Source: Stigmatella aurantiaca (lineage in GTDB: Bacteria; Myxococcota; Myxococcia; Myxococcales; Myxococcaceae). From it: a stretch of 64,000 nucleotides of DNA. The stretch spans positions 372,001 to 436,000 of the forward strand of contig NZ_FOAP01000004.1 of NCBI RefSeq assembly GCF_900109545.1, written 5' to 3'. The position numbers and the translations under genes were made by a program. Positions 1-9,031 of this stretch are shown piece by piece; the stretch's first letter is position 1; the number at the start of each line of letters is the position of its first letter. Under the pieces are notes generated by a model. That model saw nothing but the letters and a program-made list of their open reading frames with translations, ran no database searches and was not told the DNA's origin.

Positions 1-122
1 ATCAATCGCCCCCGTAACGATTTCATACCAAAAACACGTGAGATGTCAGGCACTTAGGCAACGCGCCGTGTCACGAATGGGAAGAGATAAGGGGGCGGGC
101 AGGCGCATGCGCTCAAAAGCGA

Positions 123-151
123 TTGCCCTGTGCGAAAGTGCATGGTATTCG
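123..151 (+). promoter_or_regulatory. Putative sigma-70-type promoter of the tRNA gene
   Basis: A TTGCCC hexamer at 123-128 and a TATTCG hexamer at 146-151 are separated by 17 bases. That would place the transcription start about 7-10 bases before the tRNA at 168. The rest of bases 1-167 shows no gene. The match is moderate and rests on spacing and position only. Confidence 0.4.
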
Positions 152-167
152 CCCCGCCACGCCGCGC

Positions 168-243
<76 letters not shown>

Positions 244-260
244 AAAAAATCAAAGGTTTG

Positions 261-294
261 AGGGCCGGTTGCGAGAGCAGCCGGCCCTTTTTTT
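261..294 (+). terminator. Intrinsic terminator after tRNA-Thr
   Basis: A GC-rich inverted repeat (AGGGCCGG ... CCGGCCCT, with a GAGA-type apex) is followed by a run of seven T residues ending at 294. This is a canonical rho-independent terminator located 18 bases after the tRNA CCA. Confidence 0.9.
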
Positions 295-426
295 GGGTGC
301 TGAGTCCGCTCGAACAGGGGCCGGGCGTACCGCCTCTCGCCTCACGCCTTGTCCTACAGTCCAGTATCATGAGTTCCGGGACTCTCACTCTGGGCGAAAA
401 AGTGCCGCTGGGGTATCCATGATCCG

Positions 427-2088
427 ATGGAACCCTCCAGCGTGTCGCCTGCTGAAGACACTCTGTGCGAGCCGCAAGCGATGCAGGCCCTCCTGCAGGC
501 CCTCAGCGCCCGGCTGCGGAACCTGGAGGGGCCCGATGCGATCGCGGCGGCCGGCACGCAGCTGCTCGGGACGCACCTGCGGGCCAATCGCGTCACCTGC
601 TGCACCGTGAACGAGCGGGGCGAAGGCGCAACGGTCTGGTGGAGCTGGACGGATGGCTCGGTTCCCGAGCTGAAGGGCTCCTGCAGGATCAGCGACAGCT
701 GCGGCGGGGCCACTTACCGCGCTGGACAGATTCACCGGGTAGAGGACAGCGAGGTGTGGCCCGAGGGTACCGCTTTGCGCGAGGAGTTCCGGCAGTCCGG
801 TATCCGCGCCTCCGTCAGAGTGCCCCTGTTCAAGCTCGGGCAGCTCGCGGCGATCCTCGGCGTGAGCTGCGCGATGCCCCGGCGCTGGACGGAGGCCGAG
901 GTTCACCTCATCCGCGAGGCCAGCGAGCGGATCTGGCTGGAGGTGGAGCGCGCCCGTGCCGAGGCGGCACTGCGTGAGTCCGCGCTCAAGGATGCGTTCC
1001 TCTCCCGGCTGTCGCATGAGCTCGCCACGCCTCTGGCGGCGATGCGGCTGTGGATCGAGTTCCTCAGGAGCGATCCGGGCCGGTTGAACGGCGCGCTCGA
1101 GGCCCTGTCGCAGGCGGAACAGGCGCAGTCCCGGCTGGTGCGCGACCTGCTCGACATGTCCCGGGCGGTGAAGGGGACGTTCGGGCTGATGTTGGATGTC
1201 TGTGAGCTCATGGAGCCCGTGTCCGCGGCGGTGAAGCTCATGGGCCCCACCGCCCAGCAGAAGGGCCTCCACGTGGAGGTGATTCAGGAGGACCCGCCGC
1301 TGGTGAACGCGGATTCCAAGCGGCTCCAGCAAGCCATCTCCCACTTGCTGAGCAACGCGGTGAAGTTCACCGGGCCCGGGGGACACATCACCGTGCGCCT
1401 CGAAGGCGCGGCCCAGGGCGCGCTCCTGTCCATCCAGGACACGGGGCAGGGGTTCGCGCCGGACTTCCAGCCGCATCTCTTCGCTCCTTTCCGGCAAGCG
1501 GAAGAAGGCCCGAGCCGCACCCAGGGCGGCTTGGGCTTGGGCCTCTCGCTCGTGCGGCGGATCGTCGAGCTGCACGGAGGGTGGGTCTCGGGGGAGAGCC
1601 CGGGCGTGGGCCGTGGAGCGCTCTTCCGGGTGTGGATGCCCGCTTACGCGTTCGACGAGGACGCGCCCCCTGAGCCCCCGGCGCAGGCCGGGCAAGGGCC
1701 CGGGCTGGCCGACGTCGGCATTCTCGTCGTCGAGGACGAGCTGCTGACGCGGCAGGGGCTGAAGGCCGTGCTCGAGTCGCAGGGCGCGCGCGTGGAGGCC
1801 GTGTCGAGCGCGGCGGCGGCCCTGGAGGTGCTGAGCGGCCGTGTCTTCGATGTGCTGCTCTGCGACATCGCGATGCCCGGTGAGGACGGCTACAGCCTGA
1901 TCCACCGGATCCGTGCGATGCCAGGGCCCTCTGCGCGGATCCGCGCGGCGGCATACACCGCCCACATGCGCGAGGAAGACAAGCTGCGCGTGTTGGCGGC
2001 GGGCTTCCAGCTCTACATCCCCAAATCCGTGGAGCCCTCTCGGCTCAGCCAGCTCCTGTCCGGGCTCGCGGCCGCCGCGGCACGCTGA
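427..2088 (+). CDS. GAF-domain hybrid histidine kinase with C-terminal receiver
   Basis: 553-residue cytoplasmic sensor kinase with no membrane segment. A GAF-type sensory domain spans about residues 20-175. It is followed by a HisKA dimerisation domain with the phospho-accepting His197 in SHELATPL. The HATPase_c domain has N-box Asn310, the DTGQGF G1 box at about 338 and the GLGLGLSL G2 box at about 368-374. A receiver domain starts at about 430, with acidic residues VVEDE and phospho-acceptor Asp480 in LLCDIAMPG. The ATG at 427 lacks a strong ribosome-binding site, so the start is tentative. A LuxR-type response regulator follows 17 bases downstream and is the likely partner, making this a two-gene signalling operon. 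The signal is unknown. Confidence 0.9.
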   Translation: MEPSSVSPAEDTLCEPQAMQALLQALSARLRNLEGPDAIAAAGTQLLGTHLRANRVTCCTVNERGEGATVWWSWTDGSVPELKGSCRISDSCGGATYRAGQIHRVEDSEVWPEGTALREEFRQSGIRASVRVPLFKLGQLAAILGVSCAMPRRWTEAEVHLIREASERIWLEVERARAEAALRESALKDAFLSRLSHELATPLAAMRLWIEFLRSDPGRLNGALEALSQAEQAQSRLVRDLLDMSRAVKGTFGLMLDVCELMEPVSAAVKLMGPTAQQKGLHVEVIQEDPPLVNADSKRLQQAISHLLSNAVKFTGPGGHITVRLEGAAQGALLSIQDTGQGFAPDFQPHLFAPFRQAEEGPSRTQGGLGLGLSLVRRIVELHGGWVSGESPGVGRGALFRVWMPAYAFDEDAPPEPPAQAGQGPGLADVGILVVEDELLTRQGLKAVLESQGARVEAVSSAAAALEVLSGRVFDVLLCDIAMPGEDGYSLIHRIRAMPGPSARIRAAAYTAHMREEDKLRVLAAGFQLYIPKSVEPSRLSQLLSGLAAAAAR

Positions 2089-2105
2089 GTGCAGGAGAGC
2101 GCACG

Positions 2106-2741
2106 ATGGTGAAGCTCCGAGTTCTCGTGGTCGATGACCATTCCTTGATGCGCAGCACGCTTCGCAGCGTCATTGATTGGCAGCAGGACATGGAAGTCAT
2201 CGCCGAGGCCGCCGATGGGTCAGAGGCCATCGCCCAGGCGCGGCGGCTGACACCGGATGTGACGCTCCTGGATGTATCGATGCCAGGCATGCCAGGCATC
2301 GAGGTGGCCCAGCAGCTCAAGCGCGCGGTGCCCCGCATGAAGATCCTCGCGCTGTCCGCGCATGAGGATGAGGACCACGCCAGCCGGATGCTCTCCATGG
2401 GCGCGGATGGCTATGCGACCAAGAGCACGAGCTCCATGGACCTGCTGGACGCCATCCGGCGGGTGGCCGCCGGGGAGAGGTACTTGGACAGAAGCATCGC
2501 GGGCAAGGCCGGTGGCGCGGCCAGCCTGGACGGTGTCCTGGCCGATGCCTCCGTGTTGACCTCCGAGGAAGCGGAGGTGCTCAAGCAGTTCGCGCAAGGC
2601 TATCCCCTGAAGCAGATCGCCTCCACGCTCAAGCTCAATGCGGTGGCCGTGGAACGGCACAAGAAGCGGGGCATGGTGAAGCTGGGCCTCAAGACGCGTG
2701 CCGACGTGGCGCATTTCGCCTCCGCGCAAGGGTGGCTCTGA
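2106..2741 (+). CDS. NarL/LuxR-type two-component response regulator
   Basis: 211 residues. The N-terminal receiver has the acidic pair Asp10-Asp11 (VVDDH), phospho-acceptor Asp56 (LLDVSMPG) and an ALSAHEDED segment. The C-terminal LuxR-type helix-turn-helix spans about 146-205 (LTSEEAEVLKQFAQG, then LKQIASTLKL and a recognition-helix region). A GGAGAG ribosome-binding site precedes the ATG. It lies 17 bases after the hybrid kinase and is presumably co-transcribed and phosphorylated by it. The recognition helix departs from the usual S-x-K-TV-xxH pattern (VAVERHKKRG), so its DNA target may be unusual. Confidence 0.9.
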   Translation: MVKLRVLVVDDHSLMRSTLRSVIDWQQDMEVIAEAADGSEAIAQARRLTPDVTLLDVSMPGMPGIEVAQQLKRAVPRMKILALSAHEDEDHASRMLSMGADGYATKSTSSMDLLDAIRRVAAGERYLDRSIAGKAGGAASLDGVLADASVLTSEEAEVLKQFAQGYPLKQIASTLKLNAVAVERHKKRGMVKLGLKTRADVAHFASAQGWL

Positions 2742-2743
2742 CG

Positions 2744-3303
2744 TCAGCGCTCCTGGTGCGCCAGGACGGCAAGTTCCTCCATGGCCTCGATGAGCCCCTC
2801 GGCGCTCACCGGCTTGGCGACGTACAGATCGAAGCCTGCCTCGATCGCGCGGCGCCGGTCGGCGTCCCGGGCGTGCGCACTCACGGCACAGGCTGGGATG
2901 GCCTTCTGGCCCTGCTCCTGGCGGCGCTCGAGGGTGCGTCCGATCCGCTCGTAGCCACTCATGCCGGGCAGTCCAAGGTCGCAGACAATCACCTCGGGCG
3001 TCTCCTCGTCGAGCGCCGCCAGGGCCTCCGCACCCGAGCTGGCCTCGCGGATCCGCGCCCCCTCGCGCTCCAGCGTCCAGCGCATCGCGCGTGCTCACAT
3101 CGTCTTCGACGAGCAACACCTTCAGGCCGCGCAACAACTGGAGCGTGTTCCTGCTTGAGACACACAGGCCAGGTATCGGCGCCACCGAGCGGCGTGGCGC
3201 ACCAGTCGAATGCCCGGAAGTGAGCCCGCATCTTGCCGGGGCCGTCGAACAGGCGCTGCGCCACGGCGCTCGAACGCTCGGCCCGGTTCAAAGCCGTCCC
3301 CAT
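2744..3303 (-). pseudogene. Decayed hybrid histidine kinase: N-terminal stub joined to a frameshifted receiver
   Basis: Reading leftward from 3303, about 50 codons (ending in DWCATPLGGADTWPVCLK) match the stereotyped N-terminus of large PAS/GAF hybrid kinases. Shortly afterwards, in another frame, comes a receiver domain: GLKVLLVEDDVSTRDAL, then after a further frame change RWTLEREGARIREASSG and IVCDLGLPGMSGYERIG, ending VAKPVS at 2744. The whole sensor and kinase core is missing between the two parts. The break inside the receiver (about 3088) is what loss of one copy of a tandem CGCTG would produce. This is almost certainly a remnant rather than a working gene. The intact 113-codon receiver piece (2744-3085) could in principle be expressed but lacks its acidic pocket. 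Confidence 0.75.
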
Positions 3304-3356
3304 GCGGAGGCCCTGCTTTTCGATCCGGCGTGACGGCGAAGGGGTAGGGTAGGGCC

Positions 3357-4163
3357 ATGCACCTCGTCGCGTGTGTGCGGACGCCGAAAGATCTGGAGGC
3401 CGCCGCCAGCGTGTTGGGCGGTGTGCTGGGCTTGACCCTGGCGGAGGCCCGCATCCGTCTGGCCCCCGAGCCGCCGTCGATCCTCGCGAGCCTCATGCCC
3501 GAGGCGGCCTCCCAGCTCGTGGCCCGGTTGCGCCAGGCCGGGCTGGCCGTGCTCGGGGTGGACGGGGCGGAGCACGCCCAGGGCCAGCGCCTCGTGGCGC
3601 GCACCGCCACCCTGGAGCCCACGGGCGCCGTCTTCCAGTCACGCGAGGGGACGGCGCTCCCGCTGGCGTGGGCCGAGGTCTCGGCGCTCTTCCGGGGCGC
3701 GAGCACGGTCCGCTCCGAGAGCGCGGTCCTCCAGCAGAAGGCGAAGTTCTCCCTCTCGACGGCCATCGCCACCCAGGGCTTGAAGATGTCCCGCAAGGAG
3801 GAGCACACCGTGCGCTCCCAGCAGGAGGAGACCGAGCAGGTCATCCTCCTGTACGGCAAGGGGGGGCAGCAGGTGGTGCTGCGCGAGCGCGGGCTCGACT
3901 TCGCGTTCCTGGGGGCCGCGATGCAGCCCACGCGCATCGCCAACATGGCCGCCGTGGCGCGGTTGCTCAAGGACAAGACCCCGGGGGCCTTCTACGACGA
4001 GCGGCTGCTGCGGCTCGGGCGGCGGCCCCTTCCCGCGTTCGTGGGGGGGGAGACGCACGTGCAGATGGGCAAGACGTCGCAGACGCGCCTCGACACCGCG
4101 GAAGGGCTGGAGGTGCTCGGCAGGGCCCTGTGGCGCGCCGTGGAGGAGGGGCTCCTGCCGTGA
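3357..4163 (+). CDS. Conserved hypothetical protein
   Basis: 268 residues, soluble, with no signal peptide or membrane segment. The first about 65 residues (VLGLTLAEARIRL ... ASQLVARLRQAGLAVLGVD) have the alpha-beta rhythm of a small ribosomal L7/L12-C-terminal-like or ClpS-like adaptor fold; this is a resemblance only. The middle contains a basic and charged stretch (MSRKEEHTVRSQQEETEQ) and ends in a predicted beta-strand plus a segment rich in Phe and Gly. I do not recognise a family. It converges on the sigma-54 activator gene with a 6-base gap. Purine-rich AGGGTAGGG precedes the ATG. The N-terminus of the neighbouring kinase remnant lies just upstream on the other strand. Confidence 0.75.
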   Translation: MHLVACVRTPKDLEAAASVLGGVLGLTLAEARIRLAPEPPSILASLMPEAASQLVARLRQAGLAVLGVDGAEHAQGQRLVARTATLEPTGAVFQSREGTALPLAWAEVSALFRGASTVRSESAVLQQKAKFSLSTAIATQGLKMSRKEEHTVRSQQEETEQVILLYGKGGQQVVLRERGLDFAFLGAAMQPTRIANMAAVARLLKDKTPGAFYDERLLRLGRRPLPAFVGGETHVQMGKTSQTRLDTAEGLEVLGRALWRAVEEGLLP

Positions 4164-4169
4164 GGGGGC

Positions 4170-5978
4170 TCAGCCCGGTTCTTCGTCGGGCAGCAGCCCG
4201 CTGAACGGCGAGCTGCTTCCCGTCAGCTCCTTGTACAGGGCCTCCACCTTCTCCAGCTCCCGCTTGAGCACCTTGTGGTGGTTGCGGTTCTTCAGGAGGT
4301 TCTCGCGCCCCAGCAGCCGGAAGGCCTCCTCCCGGCCCAGCTCCTGGACCGCCTGGCCCAGCACCACGCCCGTGAGGGCCTCGGTCAGCCCCAGATCCAG
4401 CGGCGTGCCCCGGCGCCGGGCCTCCGCGATGAAGGCCGTGGCCACCTCGCGCATCGCTTCCGTCAGGGACAGGGGCTCCCCGCGGGGGACCACCGGCTCG
4501 CCCGTGGCCTCCTCGTATTCGAGGGCCCGGGAGATGTGGCCTTCCTTGAGCAACAGCTCCGGCGAGGCGCCATACTCCACCATCGCCAGCGTGTAGGCCC
4601 GGCGGATGATGTTGTCGAGCTGCCGCAGGTTCCCGGGCCAGGAGCGGTTGCTCAGCCGCTGCTCGGCCTCCGGAGACAGCCGCGCCTGCCCCGAGGGGAA
4701 CTGCTCGCGGTGCCGGCGGTTCACCATGTACTCCGCCCACTTCGGAATCTCGTCCCGGCGCTCGTCCAGCGGCGGCACCCGCAGCGGCAGCACGTTGATG
4801 CGGTAGTAGAGATCCTCGCGGAAGCGCCCCGCGCGCACCGCCTCGCGGAGATCCACGTTCGTGCCGATGACGAAGCGCACGTCCGCCGAGCGGTCTCCCG
4901 TCCCATCGCCGAGCACCCGGTAGGTCCGCTCCTCCAGCACCCGGAGCAGGCCGGCCTGGGCCTTCATCGACAGCTTGTCGATCTCATCGATGAAGAGCGT
5001 GCCGCCCTCCGCCCGGCCCAGGCTCCCCACGCTGTCGCGCACCGCGCCCGTGAAGGCCCCGCGCTTCCACCCGAAGAGCTCCGCCATCTGGAGATCCTCG
5101 GGCACGGAGATGAGGTCCAGCACCTCGAAGGGGCCCGGGCGGCGGTTCGAGCGCGCATGGCACCAGCGGGCCAGCCGGGACTTGCCCGCGCCGGTGGCCC
5201 CGCTGATGAGGATGCTCTCCTCCTGCTGGGAGAAGACGCCGAGGATGGGCAGCAGGTTGGCCATGGACGTGCCGATGACCGGCATGAACTCGTCCACTTC
5301 CGCCTGGGGGGCGGGAGGGAAGGGAAGACCCGTGAGGTAGGGCGCGGCGATCTCCGCGACCAACTGCAGCCGGTCCACACAGTCCCGCCAGACGAAGTCC
5401 TGGCCCATGGCGGGTGGGCAGTCGGCCTCCAGGGAGATCATCCCGCCGATGCCCGAGCCCGGCGTCCGCAGGGGGATGACGCACACGTGGGAGGCCTGCC
5501 GGCTCAGGAAGCTCTGCCGGCTCTCCTGGCTTCCGAAGCCTCCGGGCAGCAGTTCCTCCAAGCGCTCCGTGTCCTGGGGGGAGTAGGGCCGCAAGGTGCC
5601 CAGGATGGCGTCGATGAAGACCGGGCAGTTGTGCTGCACCACCGAGTGCCACGCGGTCGCCGACACCAAACTGGGGGCTTCCATTGCACCTCCGGCCGAT
5701 TTCACCGTGGCGGCCCCCTGTTCCAGAATGGCCAGGCGCAGGTATCCTCCCGAGCGCCGCAGGTGCACCATGCCTCGGAGTACTTTGCCGTGGTTCTTGT
5801 ACCGGCTGGTGGCGATCTCCTCCTCCGTGAGGCGCATCAAGCTGCTCAACGTCCGTGCCGCTGCATCCTCGAAGTCTCCCGCCTTTGAGAGCGCCACCAC
5901 CAACGAGGACAGATCCTCTTGCATGCCGTCATCCAAACCCAGGGAATCCCGGGCGTCCTGTTCTCTGCCTTTTTTCAT
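4170..5978 (-). CDS. GAF-domain sigma-54-dependent transcriptional activator (enhancer-binding protein)
   Basis: 602 residues from the ATG at 5978. The N-terminal GAF-like sensory region covers about 20-215. The AAA+ domain follows with Walker A GATGAGKS (about 260-267), the sigma-54-contacting GAFTGA loop (307-312), Walker B GTLFIDEID (326-334), the sensor regions and the WPGNLRQL R-finger/sensor-2 segment. It should hydrolyse ATP to open sigma-54 promoters. The C-terminus (about 520-602) does not show the usual Fis-type recognition helix; it ends in a Lys/Glu-rich coiled-coil-like segment. The gene is divergent from the patatin operon at 6117, with 138 bases between the starts, which makes that operon a likely target. 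Confidence 0.88.
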   Translation of the reverse strand: MKKGREQDARDSLGLDDGMQEDLSSLVVALSKAGDFEDAAARTLSSLMRLTEEEIATSRYKNHGKVLRGMVHLRRSGGYLRLAILEQGAATVKSAGGAMEAPSLVSATAWHSVVQHNCPVFIDAILGTLRPYSPQDTERLEELLPGGFGSQESRQSFLSRQASHVCVIPLRTPGSGIGGMISLEADCPPAMGQDFVWRDCVDRLQLVAEIAAPYLTGLPFPPAPQAEVDEFMPVIGTSMANLLPILGVFSQQEESILISGATGAGKSRLARWCHARSNRRPGPFEVLDLISVPEDLQMAELFGWKRGAFTGAVRDSVGSLGRAEGGTLFIDEIDKLSMKAQAGLLRVLEERTYRVLGDGTGDRSADVRFVIGTNVDLREAVRAGRFREDLYYRINVLPLRVPPLDERRDEIPKWAEYMVNRRHREQFPSGQARLSPEAEQRLSNRSWPGNLRQLDNIIRRAYTLAMVEYGASPELLLKEGHISRALEYEEATGEPVVPRGEPLSLTEAMREVATAFIAEARRRGTPLDLGLTEALTGVVLGQAVQELGREEAFRLLGRENLLKNRNHHKVLKRELEKVEALYKELTGSSSPFSGLLPDEEPG

Positions 5979-6116
5979 CCTGGCAGAGCCTCGTGGCGTG
6001 ATGAAAGCACCGTGGGTGGTGCATCCCGGACCCCGGGGCCGTGTGCATCGGGTCCGTAGTAGAAATGCCGTCTGGGCCCAGCAGCGAGACGCGGGGCCCG
6101 CAAGGAGTGGCGAGCG

Positions 6117-8483
6117 ATGATCGAGCTCGACGGCGGGCCGCCTCGAGAACGGGGGGAGCCGGAGATGGCTTCTCCACGCCACGCGGCCCTGAATGCATGG
6201 TTGCTCGCCCACCGGTATCTCATAGAGGAGGTGTTCCCGCTGCGGCGCTTCCCACAGGGCGCGTCCATCCGGTGCGGAGGGCCGGGCGTTCCGGGGCCTC
6301 GCGCCCTCATTGTCCTGTCTGGGGAGGTGGCCGTGACCCAGGTGCTGCCCGGCAGTGTGGACCCTTACAAATCCCTCTATGCGGGGGATGTCTGGGTTCA
6401 CCCCGCGGGCCCGGGCCTCGCCGCGGAGGAAGGGCTGTTTCCTGTTCACCTCGTGGCGGAGACGGCGTGCCAGCTCCGGGTGCTGGCGCCGGGGCAGCTC
6501 GCGGCGTTTCCCGAGCTGGAGGCGCTGCTCGGCGGTTACGGGGAGCTTCAGCAGAAGAAACACCTGTTCTTCGAGAGGCTCCGCAGGACGGCGCCGTTCC
6601 GGTGCATCCGCGCCCGGCAGCTCGTGGAGCTGCTCGATCGGGCGGAAGTCCGGACCTACTCGCGCGGGGAGCGCCTCTGCCACGGACGGGAGGGGGCAGG
6701 GGACGGGGTCTACCTGGTCCTCCGGGGGGAGCTGGCCGAGCTGCGCCGCGTGGCGGAACCCCTGGAAAGTCTCACGGAGCGAATCCTCGAGCGCCCCCTC
6801 ACTCCAGGCCACCTCTTCGGCCGCCCGGGGATGACGCCGCCGGACGGAAGCGAGCTGGCGTGGGTCGAAGTCCGCTCGAAGCACGCGGCCGTGGCCTTCC
6901 TCGCGCATCCTCCCGTCGAGTGCCAGCGGACCCGTCAGGCCCCAGGGGCCCGCGGCCTGCTGCCCGAGCTCGTCCTCTTCCGAAGTGACTTCAGCGCCGC
7001 GGTCCACGAGTGGGGCGCGGAACCGCTCCGGCTCCTGGTGGATAGGGTGGCGGAGGGAATTCGCACGGAGTATGGGGATGCCATTCTCATCGTGGATGTC
7101 ATGCCGGGGCCCGAGGTCCGGATGCCGCGGTGTCCGTCCCCCGTGGATGCTCAGGGCCGGTGGGTCACCCACCACCGGGTTCAAGCACCCCATGGGAAGG
7201 CCGCCGCCGAAGGACTGAGTGCCCTGGCGCGCGATGCGAGGGAGTGGGACTACTTTTTTGTCCGGGTCGCGCCCTCACTGTGGGAGGGGCTCCCCGGGCC
7301 AGGCGGCGGGGGGCATGGGAGCGCACCGGTTCGAGAGGAGAGGCTCGTCTGGAAGTTGGTCCAGCTCCACACGGGCTCCGGCGAGGTGCGCTTGCCGCCG
7401 GGCTTCGAGCCGGCCTCCACCCTGTTCACGGTGTTGCTGGGCCCCCATCCCCGGCGCGTCTCGCGGGCGGATCCGGTGGGTACCGTGAGGCTCCGGCTGG
7501 AGCCGCGCCGCCACCTGCACTGGGAGCGGTTCGAGGGGCTGTCCTCCCAGGAGCGTGACAGCGTGCTGCGCTGGGGGCGGGCCATCACCGGGCGGCTCGT
7601 CGGGGTGGCGCTGGGCGGGGGCGGCTCCTGGGGGCTCGCGGGCTTGGTGGTTCTCCAGGGCATGGTGGAGCGGAAGATCCCCATCGATCTCGTCAGCGGG
7701 ACGAGCTTTGGCGCCCTGGTGGCGTCCTTCTATTGCGGCCGGGGAACCGAGGGGCTGGCGCTGCTGCGGCAGCAAGTCCCGCGGCTGTCCTGGGTGGTGC
7801 GCGCCAGCTTCATCAGCTCCGAGGCGATTGCCTGGTACGTCGATCGCATGATGGGTGGCATCCACCTGGAGGAGCTGGAGGTGCACTGCTTCCCCGTGGC
7901 CACCGACATCTCGAATGCCCAGGTGCACATCGCGCGCTGGGGGAGCCTGGGCTCGGGCGTGCGTGCCAGCGGGGCCCTGGCGGGCGTGGTCTCGCCGGCC
8001 TTCGCGGAAGGCGGCCGCCGCCTGGTGGATGGCGGCTTCATCGCCAATGTCCCCGCGGCCATCCTGAAGACGTGGGGGGCCAGCTTGATCGTCGCCGTCA
8101 ACGGGGTGGCGAAGCCGCCGGCGCGCCGGGGCGCGAAGCCCCTGTTCCCCACCCGGGTGGGGTGGTTCCTGCATGGCCTCAACCCCATCGAGCGCGCCAT
8201 CGATGTCATGCGCTCGATGATCCTCGTGTTCCATGCCTCGGGACAGCAGTCCGCCCAGATGGCCGATGTCATCTTCAACAGCCCCTTCGTGAATTACTCA
8301 CCCTGGGACTACGGGCACTCCCAGGAGATTCTGGAGCAGGCGCGGATTGCGGCGCGGCCCGTGCTCGAGACGATCCAGAAGAAATGGGACGAGCTGCGTT
8401 TGACCCGAAGACAGCGGGAAGCGGTTCCCGCGCCCCCCGTTCAGGAGACACCGGATGCCGACCCCAACAGCGCCGCGGGTTGA
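6117..8483 (+). CDS. Patatin-like phospholipase with N-terminal cyclic-nucleotide-binding-like domains
   Basis: 788 residues. AAGGAG at 6102-6107 supports the ATG at 6117. The first half has cNMP-binding-like beta-roll segments (about 30-150 and 170-290: a jelly-roll with LSGEVAVTQV and YLVLRGELAEL). This arrangement is typical of the neuropathy-target-esterase branch of patatins. The catalytic domain starts near 495 with the oxyanion-hole glycines GVALGGGGSWGLAG, the nucleophile motif GTSFG (about 527-531) and the Asp motif LVDGGF (about 638), so the Ser-Asp dyad is intact. It is a probable phospholipase/lysophospholipase that hydrolyses acyl esters. It overlaps the next gene by 29 bases and heads a five-gene operon with fatty-acid-type enzymes. 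Confidence 0.9.
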   Translation: MIELDGGPPRERGEPEMASPRHAALNAWLLAHRYLIEEVFPLRRFPQGASIRCGGPGVPGPRALIVLSGEVAVTQVLPGSVDPYKSLYAGDVWVHPAGPGLAAEEGLFPVHLVAETACQLRVLAPGQLAAFPELEALLGGYGELQQKKHLFFERLRRTAPFRCIRARQLVELLDRAEVRTYSRGERLCHGREGAGDGVYLVLRGELAELRRVAEPLESLTERILERPLTPGHLFGRPGMTPPDGSELAWVEVRSKHAAVAFLAHPPVECQRTRQAPGARGLLPELVLFRSDFSAAVHEWGAEPLRLLVDRVAEGIRTEYGDAILIVDVMPGPEVRMPRCPSPVDAQGRWVTHHRVQAPHGKAAAEGLSALARDAREWDYFFVRVAPSLWEGLPGPGGGGHGSAPVREERLVWKLVQLHTGSGEVRLPPGFEPASTLFTVLLGPHPRRVSRADPVGTVRLRLEPRRHLHWERFEGLSSQERDSVLRWGRAITGRLVGVALGGGGSWGLAGLVVLQGMVERKIPIDLVSGTSFGALVASFYCGRGTEGLALLRQQVPRLSWVVRASFISSEAIAWYVDRMMGGIHLEELEVHCFPVATDISNAQVHIARWGSLGSGVRASGALAGVVSPAFAEGGRRLVDGGFIANVPAAILKTWGASLIVAVNGVAKPPARRGAKPLFPTRVGWFLHGLNPIERAIDVMRSMILVFHASGQQSAQMADVIFNSPFVNYSPWDYGHSQEILEQARIAARPVLETIQKKWDELRLTRRQREAVPAPPVQETPDADPNSAAG

Positions 8484-9006
8484 CGTGAGCGACAGCGGCT
8501 CCAACCCTTCATCCGTGATCATGGAGCTCGTCGGCATTCTTACTTTCGCAGAACTTGAGACGCTTCGAAGGGACTTCAGGCCAGAGGGGTTGATTGAACC
8601 GTCCCGGCAGACGCTCGTCAGCGCGTTCCCGCCCATCCAGGGCTATGCGAACTCATTTCTCTCCTATTTCTTCTCCGAGTCGAATCCGGCCACCGGGGAG
8701 ACGGTCTCCAGCCTGACGCCGCTGGAGCGCGAGCGGATCCTCATCACCTTGCAGGCCCTGCGCATGAACGGCAACGGCAGGTTCCTGGGCATCCACCTCT
8801 ACTGGGGGTTGATGACGGGGCTGTCGGTGCAGGAGATCGCTGATCAACTTTTTCTCATTGGCGTGTACGGCGGGCTGTCCTGCTACACGTCCGCGCTCGC
8901 CACCTTCCAGACGCTGCTCCGGAACCTGAAGCAATGCGTGGCCCGGGGGGACACCCAGGCGCCGTCGATCCTGGCGGCGACGGCCCAATGGTTTGCCGTG
9001 TCGTGA
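8455..9006 (+). CDS. Carboxymuconolactone-decarboxylase (CMD)-fold protein
   Basis: 183 residues. The start at 8455 lies inside the patatin gene and is supported by AGGAG at 8443-8447. Residues about 75-150 fit the CMD/AhpD helical fold: LTPLERERILITLQAL, then a histidine followed by a GLSVQEIADQLFLIG segment and GGLSCYTSALA. The redox CxxC motif of AhpD is absent (a single Cys in GGLSC), so peroxidase activity is not expected. The first about 60 residues are of unknown type. Its place between a lipase and a ketosynthase suggests a role in lipid or polyketide chemistry, but no reaction can be assigned. Confidence 0.75.
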   Translation: MPTPTAPRVDVSDSGSNPSSVIMELVGILTFAELETLRRDFRPEGLIEPSRQTLVSAFPPIQGYANSFLSYFFSESNPATGETVSSLTPLERERILITLQALRMNGNGRFLGIHLYWGLMTGLSVQEIADQLFLIGVYGGLSCYTSALATFQTLLRNLKQCVARGDTQAPSILAATAQWFAVS

Positions 9007-9031
9007 GCGAAGTGCCAAGGCGGAGGTGGTG

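Noticed and set aside
5979-6116. A -24/-12 sigma-54 promoter in front of the patatin operon
   Set aside because: No TGGC-N(8)-TTGC-like pair with the correct spacing was found by eye, so control by the adjacent activator remains inference.
8455-9006. AhpD-like peroxidase assignment
   Set aside because: The CxxC redox pair is missing; only the CMD fold can be supported.
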